A stretch of DNA of 64,000 nt from Pseudoalteromonas rubra (GCF_000238295.3 NZ_AHCD03000044.1:1178001-1242000), one strand, 5' to 3'; counted from the stretch's first letter, positions 33,614 to 43,382 are shown. Program-made: numbers and translations. The notes: generated from the sequence alone by a model not told the origin.

Positions 33614-35866
33614 ATGAGTTTAAGAACACAACTAAGAAAAATATTGCCAAGCATTTCGGTGACTGAACAAGAGGCACTCGATGCGGGTGATGTATGGCTT
33701 GAAGGCTCAATCTATCGCGGGAAACCAGACTTTGACGCATTGCGTGCGGTGCCGGAAGCCAAATTAAACAGCGAAGAGCAAGCGTTTTTGGATGGGCCCG
33801 TACAAGAATTAATGGCGATGATCGATGATTCTGTGATCCAGAACGAGAAGCATTTGCCAGAATACATTTTAGAATTTTTGAAAAAAGAGCGCTTCTTCTC
33901 TTTGATTATTCCCAAAGAGTATGGTGGCAGAGAATTTAGCCCGTATGCGAATTCAACCATTGTAGGCACCATAGCGACAAAATCGTCTGCGGTTGCGGTT
34001 ACAGTCATGGTTCCAAACTCTTTGGGGCCTGGTGAGTTGCTTATGCACTATGGAACCAAAGAGCAGCAGGCGCATTACCTGCCACGGCTTGCCAATGGCA
34101 CCGACATTCCCTGTTTTGCCTTGACTAGCCCAGAAGCTGGTTCTGACGCGGGTGGTATTCCGGATCAGGGTATTGTCACGAAAGGTCAATACAACGGCGA
34201 AGAAGTGTTGGGTCTGGAAGTAACCTGGGACAAACGTTACATCACGCTTGCGCCTATTGCGACCGTGTTAGGCTTGGCATTCAAAGTACTTGATCCCGAA
34301 GGCTTGCTCGGTGGCAAAGAGTCTTTGGGGATTACCTGTGCGTTGATCCCTAAATCGCATCCGGGTGTTGAGCTGGGCAACCGCCACGACCCAATGGGTA
34401 TCCGTTTCTACAACGGTACTACGCGCGGCGAAAAAGTGTTTATTCCAATGGATTTCATTATTGGCGGCCAGCAAAATATTGGTCGCGGATGGCAGATGCT
34501 AGTTAGCTGTCTGGGTGCAGGGCGCGGTATTTCTTTGCCAGCGCTGGGTGTATCTACCAGTCAGGTTGCGTTGAAGTCGGCGTCAGAGTACGCGGCGGTA
34601 CGTGAGCAATTCGGGCTGGCAATCGGCCAGTTTGAGGGGATTCAGGAAAAGCTGGCGGACATCGCTGGCAAAACTTATCTTCAAGAAGCGATGCGTGTAC
34701 TGACAACGGAAGGTCTGGGTATGGGCCTGAAGCCGTCAGTGGTAACTGCTATTGCCAAATACCACATGACAGAAACTGGCCGGGATGTGTTGGATTCAGC
34801 CATGGATATTTTGGCCGGTAAGGCCATACAGAATGGTCCGCAAAATACGCTGGCCAGTGGTTATGTCGCACAGCCTATCGCGATTACCGTAGAAGGAGCC
34901 AACATCCTTACTCGTAACCTGATGATTTTCGGTCAGGGGGTTATGCGTTGTCACCCTTATCTGCAATCAATGGTTGAGGCAATTCACAGCGAAGAAGCCG
35001 ATGCGGATAAAACCTTTAATAAGATTTTGCGTAAAACCGTAGGGTATAGTGTTGTGAACAGTCTGCGCGCATTCAAACTGGGACTATTGCCGTTTACTGC
35101 CGGCAGTAACTCAAGCTTGCCAGAAGTACAGGCCTACGAAAAAGCAGCACAGCGTTTGTCTGCTAAGTTGGCTGTGTATGCTGATTTCTCTTTGCTGGTT
35201 TTGGGTGGCAAGCTTAAGCAAGCTGAAATGCTATCTGCCCGTTTAGGTGATGTGATGAGTTACTTGTACGCTGCCATGGCTTCTATCAAGTATTACGAAC
35301 AGAAAGTGGCTGTGACAGACCGTGAAGCGGCGGCGCCATATTTCCATTATGCAACACGTTATGCATTAGTTGAAGCTGAGCAGGCATTACATAAGTTCCT
35401 GGATAACTTCCCGGCACCTGGTACACGTAAGTTCATGCGAGTTTTAACCATGCAGTTTGGTCATTCAATGCCACGTATTAACGATGATATGGTACGAGAG
35501 CTGGCAACGGCAGCACAATTGGATACTGCGTTTAAGGCTCAGTTAACGCACCTGGTTAAACCTCAAGCCGGTGACGGTCACGATATTAACGAACAGGCTT
35601 ATAAGGCTAAGATTGCTTGTCTTGATCTGTTAAGTAAAGTTAAACGTGCACTTAAAAAGCGTGAGATTAAAGCCGGAGTTCGTTTTTACGAAACACTGGA
35701 CAATGCACTGATAGCTAAGGTCATCAACGAAACGGAATATGCTCAGCTGATTGACTACAATCGTAAGCGAGAAAAAGCAATCCGGGTTGACGAATTTGAT
35801 TTCGACCTTAACCTGCTGGATGAAGCCGGGTCGTTAAATGACGTAAAGTCGGCAGTAAATCAATAA
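33614..35866 (+). CDS. fadE: Acyl-CoA dehydrogenase FadE
   Basis: This 750-aa flavoenzyme catalyses the first step of fatty-acid beta-oxidation (E. coli FadE 814 aa). It has an N-terminal helical domain, the flavin-binding core (SLIIPKEYGGREFS, FALTSPEAGSDAG, GITCALIPKSHPGVE) and a C-terminal DUF1974 extension from about residue 460. The extension is specific to the FadE group. ATG at 33614 follows GGATGAG with 6 nt spacing. A FadR-like site overlies the start region. A terminator follows 26 nt after the stop. Confidence 0.95.
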   Translation: MSLRTQLRKILPSISVTEQEALDAGDVWLEGSIYRGKPDFDALRAVPEAKLNSEEQAFLDGPVQELMAMIDDSVIQNEKHLPEYILEFLKKERFFSLIIPKEYGGREFSPYANSTIVGTIATKSSAVAVTVMVPNSLGPGELLMHYGTKEQQAHYLPRLANGTDIPCFALTSPEAGSDAGGIPDQGIVTKGQYNGEEVLGLEVTWDKRYITLAPIATVLGLAFKVLDPEGLLGGKESLGITCALIPKSHPGVELGNRHDPMGIRFYNGTTRGEKVFIPMDFIIGGQQNIGRGWQMLVSCLGAGRGISLPALGVSTSQVALKSASEYAAVREQFGLAIGQFEGIQEKLADIAGKTYLQEAMRVLTTEGLGMGLKPSVVTAIAKYHMTETGRDVLDSAMDILAGKAIQNGPQNTLASGYVAQPIAITVEGANILTRNLMIFGQGVMRCHPYLQSMVEAIHSEEADADKTFNKILRKTVGYSVVNSLRAFKLGLLPFTAGSNSSLPEVQAYEKAAQRLSAKLAVYADFSLLVLGGKLKQAEMLSARLGDVMSYLYAAMASIKYYEQKVAVTDREAAAPYFHYATRYALVEAEQALHKFLDNFPAPGTRKFMRVLTMQFGHSMPRINDDMVRELATAAQLDTAFKAQLTHLVKPQAGDGHDINEQAYKAKIACLDLLSKVKRALKKREIKAGVRFYETLDNALIAKVINETEYAQLIDYNRKREKAIRVDEFDFDLNLLDEAGSLNDVKSAVNQ

Positions 35867-35891
35867 ATTAAATTGTTAGTTAGTCTCTTTC

Positions 35892-35917
35892 AAGCCCCGT
35901 TTATTCGGGGCTTTTTT
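35892..35917 (+). terminator. Intrinsic terminator after fadE
   Basis: AAGCCCCG and CGGGGCTT form an 8-bp stem with a TTTATT loop and a T6 tail. Confidence 0.9.
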
Positions 35918-36018
35918 GTAACCACGCAAAGGCACAGTGTATGGGGAGAGCTGAGCGGACGTGTTACACTGTTTATGAAAGTTAACGGGTAAACGTCAAA
36001 AGAATCTCAAGGAACGCT

Positions 36019-36978
36019 ATGTCAACCTCCGCACTTGTCTCGCATGTTATGACCCTGCTTGTGGACACACAGCAAGCCCAGGCATTATGGAGTGGCTGTG
36101 GTTATATTCACAAATTTACTTATCAGGGTGAGTTGCTCGTTGCCAAGGTGGCCACTGTACCAGCACAACTGGCGCACCGCCATATTACCCAGAGTCCCCA
36201 TTCTTTGCGTCGAAAATATCAATCTTATGAGAAGGAATTGAACTTTTATCGACACACAGGGCAGCGTTATATCTCAGTTTGCGCATTGCCTGAGGTTAAA
36301 GCGTTGGCACATCAGAACGAGGTTTTTATTCTGGTGCTTAGTGATTTTGAAGCGCAGGGGTACCAAAATGTAAATGCAGCTTCTCACGTCCATCTCGATC
36401 ACATGCTTACTTGGCTCGCCTGCTTTCATGCGGTTGGACTTGTCGACCCTGATGTACAGGCAGGTGCCGCGCGAGGAAACTACTGGCACCTGGACACCCG
36501 TCCGGATGAATTCGAACGTATGGTCTCCGGTAAACTTAAAAGTAATGCACATGCAATCAACCAAAGGTTGCTTGATTGTCCTTATCAAACTTTAATTCAT
36601 GGTGATGCGAAGTTAGCCAATTTTGCTTTTAGCTCAAAGCAGGCATTGGGTTATGACTTTCAACATGTTGGCCTGGGGGTTGGGGTGGCTGATGTAATGC
36701 TACTCTTGACCAGTTTGTACAGTGGCCGAGAACTCGAAAAGCAGGCACTGGCGTGTCTGGATAGCTATTTTGAGCAATTAGGTCGAGCTTTGTCCGTGAG
36801 CTGGTCGGCCGAGCAAATTGCCGAACTAGAGAAAAGCTGGCGGGCGTTATGGCCATATGTGTGGGCTGATTTCCAGCGTTTTTTAATGGGTTGGAAGCCC
36901 GATCATCAAAAACTGACCGCTTACATGTTTTCTCAGAGCGAACTATGTCTTGCGCAACTTGGTGAGGCGCAATGCTGA
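36019..36978 (+). CDS. Kinase-like phosphotransferase (EcKinase/APH fold)
   Basis: This 319-aa cytoplasmic protein has an aminoglycoside-phosphotransferase-like fold. The catalytic loop LIHGDAKLANF (near residues 194-204) and the metal-binding GYDFQHVGLG with its aspartate 20 residues later match the ecdysteroid-kinase-like group of choline-kinase relatives. The N-terminal FTYQGELLVAKVA provides the ATP lysine. The small-molecule acceptor is unknown. The gene overlaps by 7 bp the EamA transporter gene, so the two are co-expressed and may handle the same compound. Confidence 0.78.
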   Translation: MSTSALVSHVMTLLVDTQQAQALWSGCGYIHKFTYQGELLVAKVATVPAQLAHRHITQSPHSLRRKYQSYEKELNFYRHTGQRYISVCALPEVKALAHQNEVFILVLSDFEAQGYQNVNAASHVHLDHMLTWLACFHAVGLVDPDVQAGAARGNYWHLDTRPDEFERMVSGKLKSNAHAINQRLLDCPYQTLIHGDAKLANFAFSSKQALGYDFQHVGLGVGVADVMLLLTSLYSGRELEKQALACLDSYFEQLGRALSVSWSAEQIAELEKSWRALWPYVWADFQRFLMGWKPDHQKLTAYMFSQSELCLAQLGEAQC

Positions 36979-37784
36979 GTGCGTTAATCAGTGCAATCTG
37001 CTGGGCCTGTTTTGACTTTTTACGGAAGCAGCTGGCTCAGCATGTCAGTGCACCTTTGATGTCTGTCATTTTCAGCTTGCTGGTATTGCCTGGCTATCTC
37101 ATTTACTGGGGGTGGTTACAAGCGCCTTTGCCAAAAGTCGAGTATTTTGTTCCGGGCACGATAAGTGGTTTGCTCGCGGCGATCGGTAGTGTGTGTTTTA
37201 TTCGTGGTCTGGCAGTTGGCAAAATTGCAGTGATGTTGCCACTGCTTTCTGTGACACCTGTCGTGTCTGGTGCGTTTGCCTGGATATGGCTAGGTGAGCC
37301 GCTCGTTGATACTCAAGTGCTGGCCTTAGGTGCTATTACTCTTGGCTCTTTTATACTGCAAGGTGGCAGGTTTACGATCCGCGAGCCCGGCGCCGGGTAT
37401 GTCCTGATAACAGCCTTGTGCTGGGGGATGTGCATTGTGTTCGACAAACAGGCCCTGCAACATGCTGAGGTGAGCTTTCATTTGATTTTTCTTACTGCTT
37501 CTGTGGCCCTAATCAATGGGATGATTTTCAGACCCAGGTTAGGCGCCGGTGTGTTATTGAAGTATAAGTGGCAATGGGGAGGAGCTGCATTAGTCTTTGC
37601 CTTTGCTGTGTTGTGTCAGCTGTTTGCTTTGCAACAGTTACAGCCAGGCGTAATGGAGGCAATTAAACGTGCAATCGGTATTACCAGTGCAGCATTGCTC
37701 GGGGTGTATTTCTATAAAGAAACACTTAAGCACTACCAATGGTTAAGTATCGCCGTTATTTTGGTCGGCACGGTTTCTTTGTAA
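36972..37784 (+). CDS. EamA/DMT family membrane transporter
   Basis: This 270-aa inner-membrane protein has about ten hydrophobic helices in two repeated halves of the EamA type. The first half contains AIGSVCFIRGLAVGKIAVMLPLLSVTPV-like signatures; the second has LQPGVMEAIKRAIGITSAALLGVYFYKE. Substrate is unknown and may be a metabolite linked to the upstream kinase-like protein, because the genes overlap by 7 bp. It is convergent with the subtilase gene, and a hairpin lies between them. Confidence 0.85.
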   Translation: MLSALISAICWACFDFLRKQLAQHVSAPLMSVIFSLLVLPGYLIYWGWLQAPLPKVEYFVPGTISGLLAAIGSVCFIRGLAVGKIAVMLPLLSVTPVVSGAFAWIWLGEPLVDTQVLALGAITLGSFILQGGRFTIREPGAGYVLITALCWGMCIVFDKQALQHAEVSFHLIFLTASVALINGMIFRPRLGAGVLLKYKWQWGGAALVFAFAVLCQLFALQQLQPGVMEAIKRAIGITSAALLGVYFYKETLKHYQWLSIAVILVGTVSL

Positions 37785-37788
37785 TTGA

Positions 37789-37812
37789 GGAGCAAGCTTA
37801 TTTGCTTGCTCC
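37789..37812. terminator. Hairpin between convergent genes
   Basis: GGAGCAAGC and GCTTGCTCC form a 9-bp stem with a 6-nt loop, a few bases after the EamA stop and about 40 bp from the subtilase stop. There is no T tract on the plus strand. Confidence 0.5.
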
Positions 37813-37853
37813 AAGAGCGACAACCTCATCCATGAGCGCTGCCTTTTTTCGAT

Positions 37854-39497
37854 TTACTTACATTGTGCGCCTTTGCGCCATACATTGCTGAAAATGTCAG
37901 GGCGTGCACCTAGTGACCACCAGGTTGCCTGATATTCGTAGCCGCTGTACGATACTTTGTCGCCAGTGTTGTAGTAAGTTCCGGCATTCCACGCCTCAAC
38001 GCCACTACAACCACCGCCGTTACTGCCGTCTTTAACAGTTACATTCATGCTCTTGGACGCGGTTTTGTTGTTCGCGCCTTTAACTGTTAGTGTAACGCTA
38101 TATGTACCTGCTTGTGCGTAAGTATGGCTTGGGCTGGTTTGTGTACTTGAGTTACCGTCTCCAAAGCTCCAGCTATAAGTACCTGCGCTTGATTTGTTGC
38201 TAAATTGAACGCTCAGGCCATTTGCTGTAGCGCTGAAATCCGCAACCAGAACTGGCTGGTCACTACAGCCTGCATTTACCAGGTAATCATAAGCGGCTTT
38301 AGCCTGTACGATACCGTGACCATAGTAGTTGTCACGTCCAGCAGAACCTTTGTCTTTTGCTGTCGCATTAAGTGCCGAGCGGATTTGGTCTGCACTACAC
38401 TGAGGGAAGTTACTCCAGACTAGTGCTGCTACACCAGACACGTGTGGGGTAGCCATTGAAGTACCGCTGATGCTCTTGTAACCCTGGTCATTCCACGTTG
38501 AATTTACGCTTACACCCGGGCCTGCAATTTCTACCTGGCTGTTATATTGTGAGAAAGACGCTACGCGCTCTGAGCTGTCTACGGCTGCGACAGAAACGAC
38601 CGCATCATACGAAGCCGGGTAGCTGAATGAGCTGTTTGAGCCGTTACCCGCAGCAGCGATATGTAGCATGCCGCGCTGTGCACTTGATGCGAAGGCATTA
38701 CGCTCAGCAGTTGAGCTGCCACTGCCACCTAAACTCATGCTGGTAACATTTGCGCCAGCAGCTTCACACTGCTCAATCGCTTTGATCAGGTCTGAGCCAT
38801 ATGCCCATCGACCCTGGTCATTGAAGACCTTAACGATATGCAAACCAAGTTGGCCTGATGGGTTAACACCTACCACACCCTGTCCATTGCCACCAAGCGC
38901 AGCAATGGTACCCGCTACGTGTGTACCGTGGCCATTGCCGTCCTGATACCAGTTACCTGTGTTGTATTGACCGTGACCGTCGTTACCAGTAACACCTGTG
39001 TTTGGCAGATCAGGGTGGCCACGAGTGTAACCTGTGTCCATGATACAGACCTTTTTGTTGCCTGCACTGCTGTCACTTACCTGGTTTGCCTGAACCATGG
39101 TGATACCATATGGTACAGATTCAGCTAGTGGTACCACTGAGCCGGCAGTTACTTGTGGCAGATAACGCTTCGGGTCAACTTCAATTGACGCAACGTTACC
39201 ACTTGCTTCAAGAGCTGATAGTTGCTCTGGTGTTAGCTCCATCACAACGGCATTCACGCTTGGCAATGTTTCAATTGCTTCGGCATTGGCCTGGGTCGCG
39301 ATGCTTGCAAGGCCTTGTGCTTTGAACTGAGAAAGCTCAGCATCAGACACGCGCATTGGGAGTGTGTTGGCCACTGCTGAATCTTTTACAGTGACAATGA
39401 CACGTTGTGTTTCAGATGCTTGTGCTGTACCGAGTGCCGCAGTGACACCTAATGCTAGCAAAGAGTATTTTACGCTTGTTAGAACTTTGGTTTTCAT
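37854..39497 (-). CDS. Secreted subtilisin-like S8 serine protease with PKD and chitin-binding-like domains
   Basis: This 547-aa exoprotease has a signal peptide (residues 1-28) and an inhibitor I9 propeptide (about 30-112). The S8 catalytic domain has D154 in CIMDTG, H190 in GHGTHVAG and S347 in GTSMATPH. A PKD domain lies at about 412-487 (YSWSFGDGNSS). A final ~50-residue domain with VEAWNAGTYYNTGDKVSYSG matches ChiC/CBM5-12-type carbohydrate binding. This arrangement is typical of marine deseasin-like and related proteases that degrade particulate protein. Secretion across the outer membrane is probably by type II. AT-rich DNA lies upstream, with an inverted repeat at 39634-39647. Confidence 0.94.
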   Translation of the reverse strand: MKTKVLTSVKYSLLALGVTAALGTAQASETQRVIVTVKDSAVANTLPMRVSDAELSQFKAQGLASIATQANAEAIETLPSVNAVVMELTPEQLSALEASGNVASIEVDPKRYLPQVTAGSVVPLAESVPYGITMVQANQVSDSSAGNKKVCIMDTGYTRGHPDLPNTGVTGNDGHGQYNTGNWYQDGNGHGTHVAGTIAALGGNGQGVVGVNPSGQLGLHIVKVFNDQGRWAYGSDLIKAIEQCEAAGANVTSMSLGGSGSSTAERNAFASSAQRGMLHIAAAGNGSNSSFSYPASYDAVVSVAAVDSSERVASFSQYNSQVEIAGPGVSVNSTWNDQGYKSISGTSMATPHVSGVAALVWSNFPQCSADQIRSALNATAKDKGSAGRDNYYGHGIVQAKAAYDYLVNAGCSDQPVLVADFSATANGLSVQFSNKSSAGTYSWSFGDGNSSTQTSPSHTYAQAGTYSVTLTVKGANNKTASKSMNVTVKDGSNGGGCSGVEAWNAGTYYNTGDKVSYSGYEYQATWWSLGARPDIFSNVWRKGAQCK

Positions 39498-39633
39498 AAG
39501 TTTACCTATATTACATGTTGTTAACCCTTATAACTAAAACAGGGAATGCTAGCGCTGTCAATAATGAAAAAATAAGGAAAATTCTGCTGGGGAAATTTTA
39601 TACTTTTTGTGGATGGTTCGTAGATTGAAATTT

Positions 39634-39647
39634 GTTGCAAATGCAAC
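39634..39647. promoter_or_regulatory. Perfect inverted repeat upstream of the subtilase gene
   Basis: GTTGCA-AA-TGCAAC lies about 135 bp upstream of the protease start and about 40 bp past the end of the binding-protein gene. The symmetry is operator-like. TTGCA/TGCAA arms also occur at 60078-60090 near the Lrp-type gene. Confidence 0.3.
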
Positions 39648-39686
39648 TTGTGTGGCATTTTATTTTTTATATCTAGAATAAAAAAA

Positions 39687-40736
39687 TTAAAATTTTAATT
39701 GCTGATTCAGTGTCTTAATATTGTAACTTTGGCCACTAACGGTGAACTTTTTAAAGTCAATGTCATTCAAATCAGCATTGTGGAGGGTGTGGTACAAAGG
39801 TCTAAATTTTTCAGAGTAGGGCTTAAATATAGCAATTTTTTGCTCTCCAATAGCGCTAATCTTGCGGTCATGGAATTTTCTAATCTCAGTTAATAAGTAG
39901 CCACCTAACAGCACGTGGCCACCCAGTGACACATCGATGACATTTTCATGACCTAAATCCCAATTTATGCCTCCGATCTTAAGGTTCTCTCTGATATTGA
40001 GTTCCGATGCTGCACGTGCCGCACCACGAGCAATGGCATCATTTGCGCACCAGATTAAGCGGGTGTCTGGAAATCGTTGTAGCAGCCCAAATGCAAGCTC
40101 GTAGGCGCTTTGCTCAGACCATTGTGCATCAACACGCTCAACCAGGTTTACCCCATAAGTGCGATTCGTGTATCCAAGCAAGCCTTGCTCGCGTTCGATT
40201 GCGGCATTTGTGGCAACATCGCCCAGTAAAGCAAGCATGACGCTACGCTCATTGGTTCGTTTTGTATCGTCGGGTAACGCGTCATGGAGCAGTTTGGCCA
40301 ATAAGCGGCCAGCCTGATAGTTGTCTGGCGTAATGGAACCAAGCACGCCAATGCCCTTGGCTGCAATGCGCTTTAGCGCTAGTTTATCTGGACTATTAAG
40401 CAAAAATGCAACACGTTTATGCTCACCTGGCACGGTAAGCAGTGCGTCTGTAATAACGCCTTTTTCATCTACGAGAATAAGGTAGTCAGTTTTGGTGCTG
40501 AGCGCGTCCTGTGCGAGTTTCTTCATATGAATATGGTTCCGCTCGGCGTAAAGCGTGGTGAGTGTTATATCCAGGTCCAGTGCTGCAGCTTCCATGACTC
40601 TTGTGACGTTTTGCCAGAATGCGCCAGTCGGGTTGGTTTGTTTATGGCCTGGATTAATGAAAGTCACTGTGATCGTTTGTGCAGAGGGAGCGGAGGCCAC
40701 AAAAAGTAGCACAACAGACATAATTAACACTTTCAT
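39687..40736 (-). CDS. Periplasmic sugar-binding-like protein (Peripla_BP_4 type), orphan
   Basis: This 349-aa exported protein has a signal peptide (residues 1-19) and a two-domain type-1 binding fold as in ribose-binding or LuxP-like proteins. Features are ITVTFINPGHKQ, DYLILVDEKG, GSITPDNYQAGRLLAK, IEREQGLLGYTNR and IWCANDAIARGAARAA. No permease, ATPase or sensor kinase adjoins it, so whether it serves transport or signalling is open. It is divergent from the cytochrome b562 gene. Confidence 0.82.
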   Translation of the reverse strand: MKVLIMSVVLLFVASAPSAQTITVTFINPGHKQTNPTGAFWQNVTRVMEAAALDLDITLTTLYAERNHIHMKKLAQDALSTKTDYLILVDEKGVITDALLTVPGEHKRVAFLLNSPDKLALKRIAAKGIGVLGSITPDNYQAGRLLAKLLHDALPDDTKRTNERSVMLALLGDVATNAAIEREQGLLGYTNRTYGVNLVERVDAQWSEQSAYELAFGLLQRFPDTRLIWCANDAIARGAARAASELNIRENLKIGGINWDLGHENVIDVSLGGHVLLGGYLLTEIRKFHDRKISAIGEQKIAIFKPYSEKFRPLYHTLHNADLNDIDFKKFTVSGQSYNIKTLNQQLKF

Positions 40737-40817
40737 TGTGCACCTCGATGTCAGAGCGACAGTTTGTTTGCCGCGCTTTTACTTATATACTAGCTCATTC
40801 TTGATTAAGGGGGAAAA

Positions 40818-41213
40818 ATGAGGCAGTTGATACTCTTTCTTTGTTCTGCACTTTTTGTGCAGTCAGTAATGGCGCAGCAAAGCCAGGATTTGAATCAGAC
40901 GATGAAGAATATGGGGCATGCTTACAAACAGGCGATGGAAGCTCAGCAAGCTGAAGAGGTCAACAAGCATCTCGAAACCATGTTGCTTTTGATCCAGCAG
41001 AGCAAGCAACACAACTTCAAAGCTGATGTAAAGACGCAATCGCTACAAGGGCTGGATAGGGTGTCTGATGTTATCTACTCAGCGCAAGGGTTGCTGGCCA
41101 AGGCACAACTGCAACAAGCCAAAGAACTACTCAGGCAGATAGACGGGTTGCGAAAGGAATATCACGAATTGCATGAGCCACCGGGTTTTTGGGAACTTTT
41201 ATTCGGCAAATAA
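40818..41213 (+). CDS. cybC: Cytochrome b562 family protein
   Basis: This 131-aa periplasmic four-helix protein has a signal peptide (residues 1-19). The N-terminal methionine heme ligand is probably in DLNQTMKNM (near residue 26). The C-terminal histidine ligand is in LRKEYHE (near 116-117), which corresponds to NAYH in E. coli cytochrome b562. The extra tail PPGFWELLFGK is not in the E. coli protein. Electron-transfer role is unknown. It lies convergent to a TonB receptor gene with a hairpin (AGTGCC/GGCACT, 41240-41255) between them. Confidence 0.72.
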   Translation: MRQLILFLCSALFVQSVMAQQSQDLNQTMKNMGHAYKQAMEAQQAEEVNKHLETMLLLIQQSKQHNFKADVKTQSLQGLDRVSDVIYSAQGLLAKAQLQQAKELLRQIDGLRKEYHELHEPPGFWELLFGK

Positions 41214-41239
41214 CTTCAATTGAGATGTGTGCAGGGGGA

Positions 41240-41255
41240 AGTGCCAAAGGGCACT
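41240..41255. terminator. Hairpin between cytochrome b562 and receptor genes
   Basis: AGTGCC and GGCACT pair around AAAG, and partial CAGG/CCTG pairing outside extends the stem. It sits in the 60-bp convergent gap without a T tract. Confidence 0.35.
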
Positions 41256-41273
41256 ACCCACCTGTGTATGTAT

Positions 41274-43121
41274 TTAAATTTGCCAACTGATATCAAGTTT
41301 CACGGTACGTTCAGCATGAAATGGCGCATCTTCATCTGCGGTTGTTCTGTGAAGACGGTTGAAGAGGTTTAACACACCTGCACGCAGTGTCCAGCTTTCA
41401 TCCAAGTACCAGTTTAGGTTTAGGTCGACAACCAAGCTTTTGTCCAGCTCCGCTTCACCTGACCCTGGCTGGTGTTTCGCCAACTGATAGGTAACTGCGG
41501 GCTTGAACTCGAATGAGTCCCATGCATATTGACCGGATATACTCAGTTTGTGAGGCGCGATATCCGACAGGTAATCACCATTATCACTCTTACCTTTTTG
41601 ATGTGTGTATCCCAGCGTATAAGACAGAGCGTCGTTTACGTCGATTTTAGTAAGTATCTCTGCCCCTGAAATACTGGCTTGATCCAGGTTGAGATAGGTT
41701 CTGTCTCCCGACTCCAGCTTTACGCGTTCAATGTAGTCGTCCAGACGAGTATGGAACAAGTTGAGCGTTGTCTTAACCGTGTTGTGATCATGGCGATAAG
41801 TCAATTCGAATCCCTGGCTGGTTTCAGGGTCAAGTTGCGGGTTACCAATGGTATTACCTCTGGGGGTGACGCCGTTAAAGTACAACTCTGTCAGTGTGGG
41901 AAAACGAAATGCGTTAGCATAATTCAGTGACAGGCTGTGAGATTGCCACGTTCTGGTAACACCCAGGCTATGGCTGAGGTGGTTATCGGACTTGCTGACA
42001 CCAAAGTTACTGGCAGTAAAGTGATCAAATCGTGCACCAAAGTCTATTCGCCAGTTTTGCTGATCCCAGATAGCGTTGATAAATGCTGCAATGTTGTCTT
42101 GTTGACCATCCAACAAGGTGTTGGCTGTCATCTCGTCAGTCGCCTTGAGACTGGTTTCCTGATCGGTAATTGACACTCCCCGTCTGGCGGTCCAGTCGAG
42201 GCCGGCCCGAACCGGCAGCTTATGCCAGTCAAATTCGTGATACAAATTCGCGCCGAGAGTATGAGATTGGTAAGCCGTGAGGTTGTGCCGTTTGCCAACG
42301 CGAAGTACATCGCTATCCCAGTTTTGGTAGTGGTGGAATACATTGACCAGCCATTGATTCGATTTCACCGATACCTGGGCCAGGCTATGTAAATCTTCCG
42401 GATACATGGCAACTTGGCTGTCAGGGTAGGCCACACTGTTCTTTCCTACGTCTTTGCTGATTGAGGGCAACCAGGACATATTGAGTTCAATCTCATCGGT
42501 GATCGCATGGCGATAGCGAAAACTGGATGAGAATTGCTCGTAGCCATTATTGAGTTCGTCGCCATTAGGCGCAAAGCCACGCTCTTTTTTTCTGTATGCG
42601 AAGGCCAGGTTATAGTTTTCCTCACCGGTAATAGCCAGCATACGACGGCCATTACCTGTATCTTCAAAGCCCGCCTCTAGCGTATCTTGCTCGCCCTGAA
42701 CTGAGTTCATAGAGATAACGCCGCCAATTGCCTCTGATCCATATAACATCGCTGCCGGGCCTTTTTGCACACTGGCCAGTTGTAGCAAGCCGGGATCAAT
42801 AAAGGAAGCTGAGTTACCGGCGCGACGGTCTGTCAGGAGGACAATACCATTGACCTCAGTTCTGACTCGCCAGCGGCTCAGACCGCGAATGCTATAACTT
42901 TGATAGAGTCCACCCTGGCCATTAAGTGAAACCCCGGGGATCTGGACTACCCAATCTGCAATAGTGTTGCTTGCACCATGCAAATCGTCCTTGCTGACAT
43001 GAGAAATGTTAATGTTTGTAAATGGCTCTGAAGCAAGTAAATTTTTACCGCCTATTACTTCAATTGTTTCAATGGCGCTGCCTTGCGCTGCGATCGTAGA
43101 TAAAAGTAAAACCTGGATCAT
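41274..43121 (-). CDS. TonB-dependent receptor (BtuB/siderophore-type)
   Basis: This 615-aa outer-membrane receptor has a very short signal peptide (MIQVLLLSTIAAQGSA). It is followed by the TonB-box-like IETIEVIGG, a plug domain (YSIRGLSRWRVRTEVNGIVLL, near residues 70-90) and a 22-strand-type barrel. The C-terminus ends RTVKLDISWQI with the usual terminal aromatic region. A stop codon 3 codons before the ATG fixes the start. Size and plug sequence resemble BtuB/CirA-type receptors. No Fur box or cobalamin riboswitch was found upstream, so neither iron nor B12 can be assigned as the substrate. Confidence 0.9.
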   Translation of the reverse strand: MIQVLLLSTIAAQGSAIETIEVIGGKNLLASEPFTNINISHVSKDDLHGASNTIADWVVQIPGVSLNGQGGLYQSYSIRGLSRWRVRTEVNGIVLLTDRRAGNSASFIDPGLLQLASVQKGPAAMLYGSEAIGGVISMNSVQGEQDTLEAGFEDTGNGRRMLAITGEENYNLAFAYRKKERGFAPNGDELNNGYEQFSSSFRYRHAITDEIELNMSWLPSISKDVGKNSVAYPDSQVAMYPEDLHSLAQVSVKSNQWLVNVFHHYQNWDSDVLRVGKRHNLTAYQSHTLGANLYHEFDWHKLPVRAGLDWTARRGVSITDQETSLKATDEMTANTLLDGQQDNIAAFINAIWDQQNWRIDFGARFDHFTASNFGVSKSDNHLSHSLGVTRTWQSHSLSLNYANAFRFPTLTELYFNGVTPRGNTIGNPQLDPETSQGFELTYRHDHNTVKTTLNLFHTRLDDYIERVKLESGDRTYLNLDQASISGAEILTKIDVNDALSYTLGYTHQKGKSDNGDYLSDIAPHKLSISGQYAWDSFEFKPAVTYQLAKHQPGSGEAELDKSLVVDLNLNWYLDESWTLRAGVLNLFNRLHRTTADEDAPFHAERTVKLDISWQI

Positions 43122-43287
43122 GTACTGCTAACCCTAAATTGACTGCTTTGACTCGTTAAGAAATCATTCATATTTGATGAATTTCTGTTATTGTTACAAT
43201 TAAATGTACCCTTAATTGATAATGGGGTTAAGTTAAATGCGGTGAAATCACATTGTTTGTAACTTTCTGCATTTGTGCTTAACTTTA

Positions 43288-43316
43288 TTGACGTTTTTGG
43301 GTGTAAACGGTACAAC
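43288..43316 (+). promoter_or_regulatory. Candidate promoter of the BNR-repeat exoprotein gene
   Basis: TTGACG at 43288-43293, 17 nt, then TACAAC at 43311-43316. It lies about 60 nt ahead of the start codon. The -10 match is moderate. Confidence 0.4.
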
Positions 43317-43382
43317 GCTAATCTGATGTATCTGTTTACTTACAACCAATTAAAACTATAACTACTCTTAAAAGGGAAAAAT

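Noticed and set aside
43122..43382. Fur box or cobalamin riboswitch upstream of the second TonB receptor
   Set aside because: TGATAATGGGGTTAA matches the Fur consensus only on one side, and no B12-box-like segment was found.
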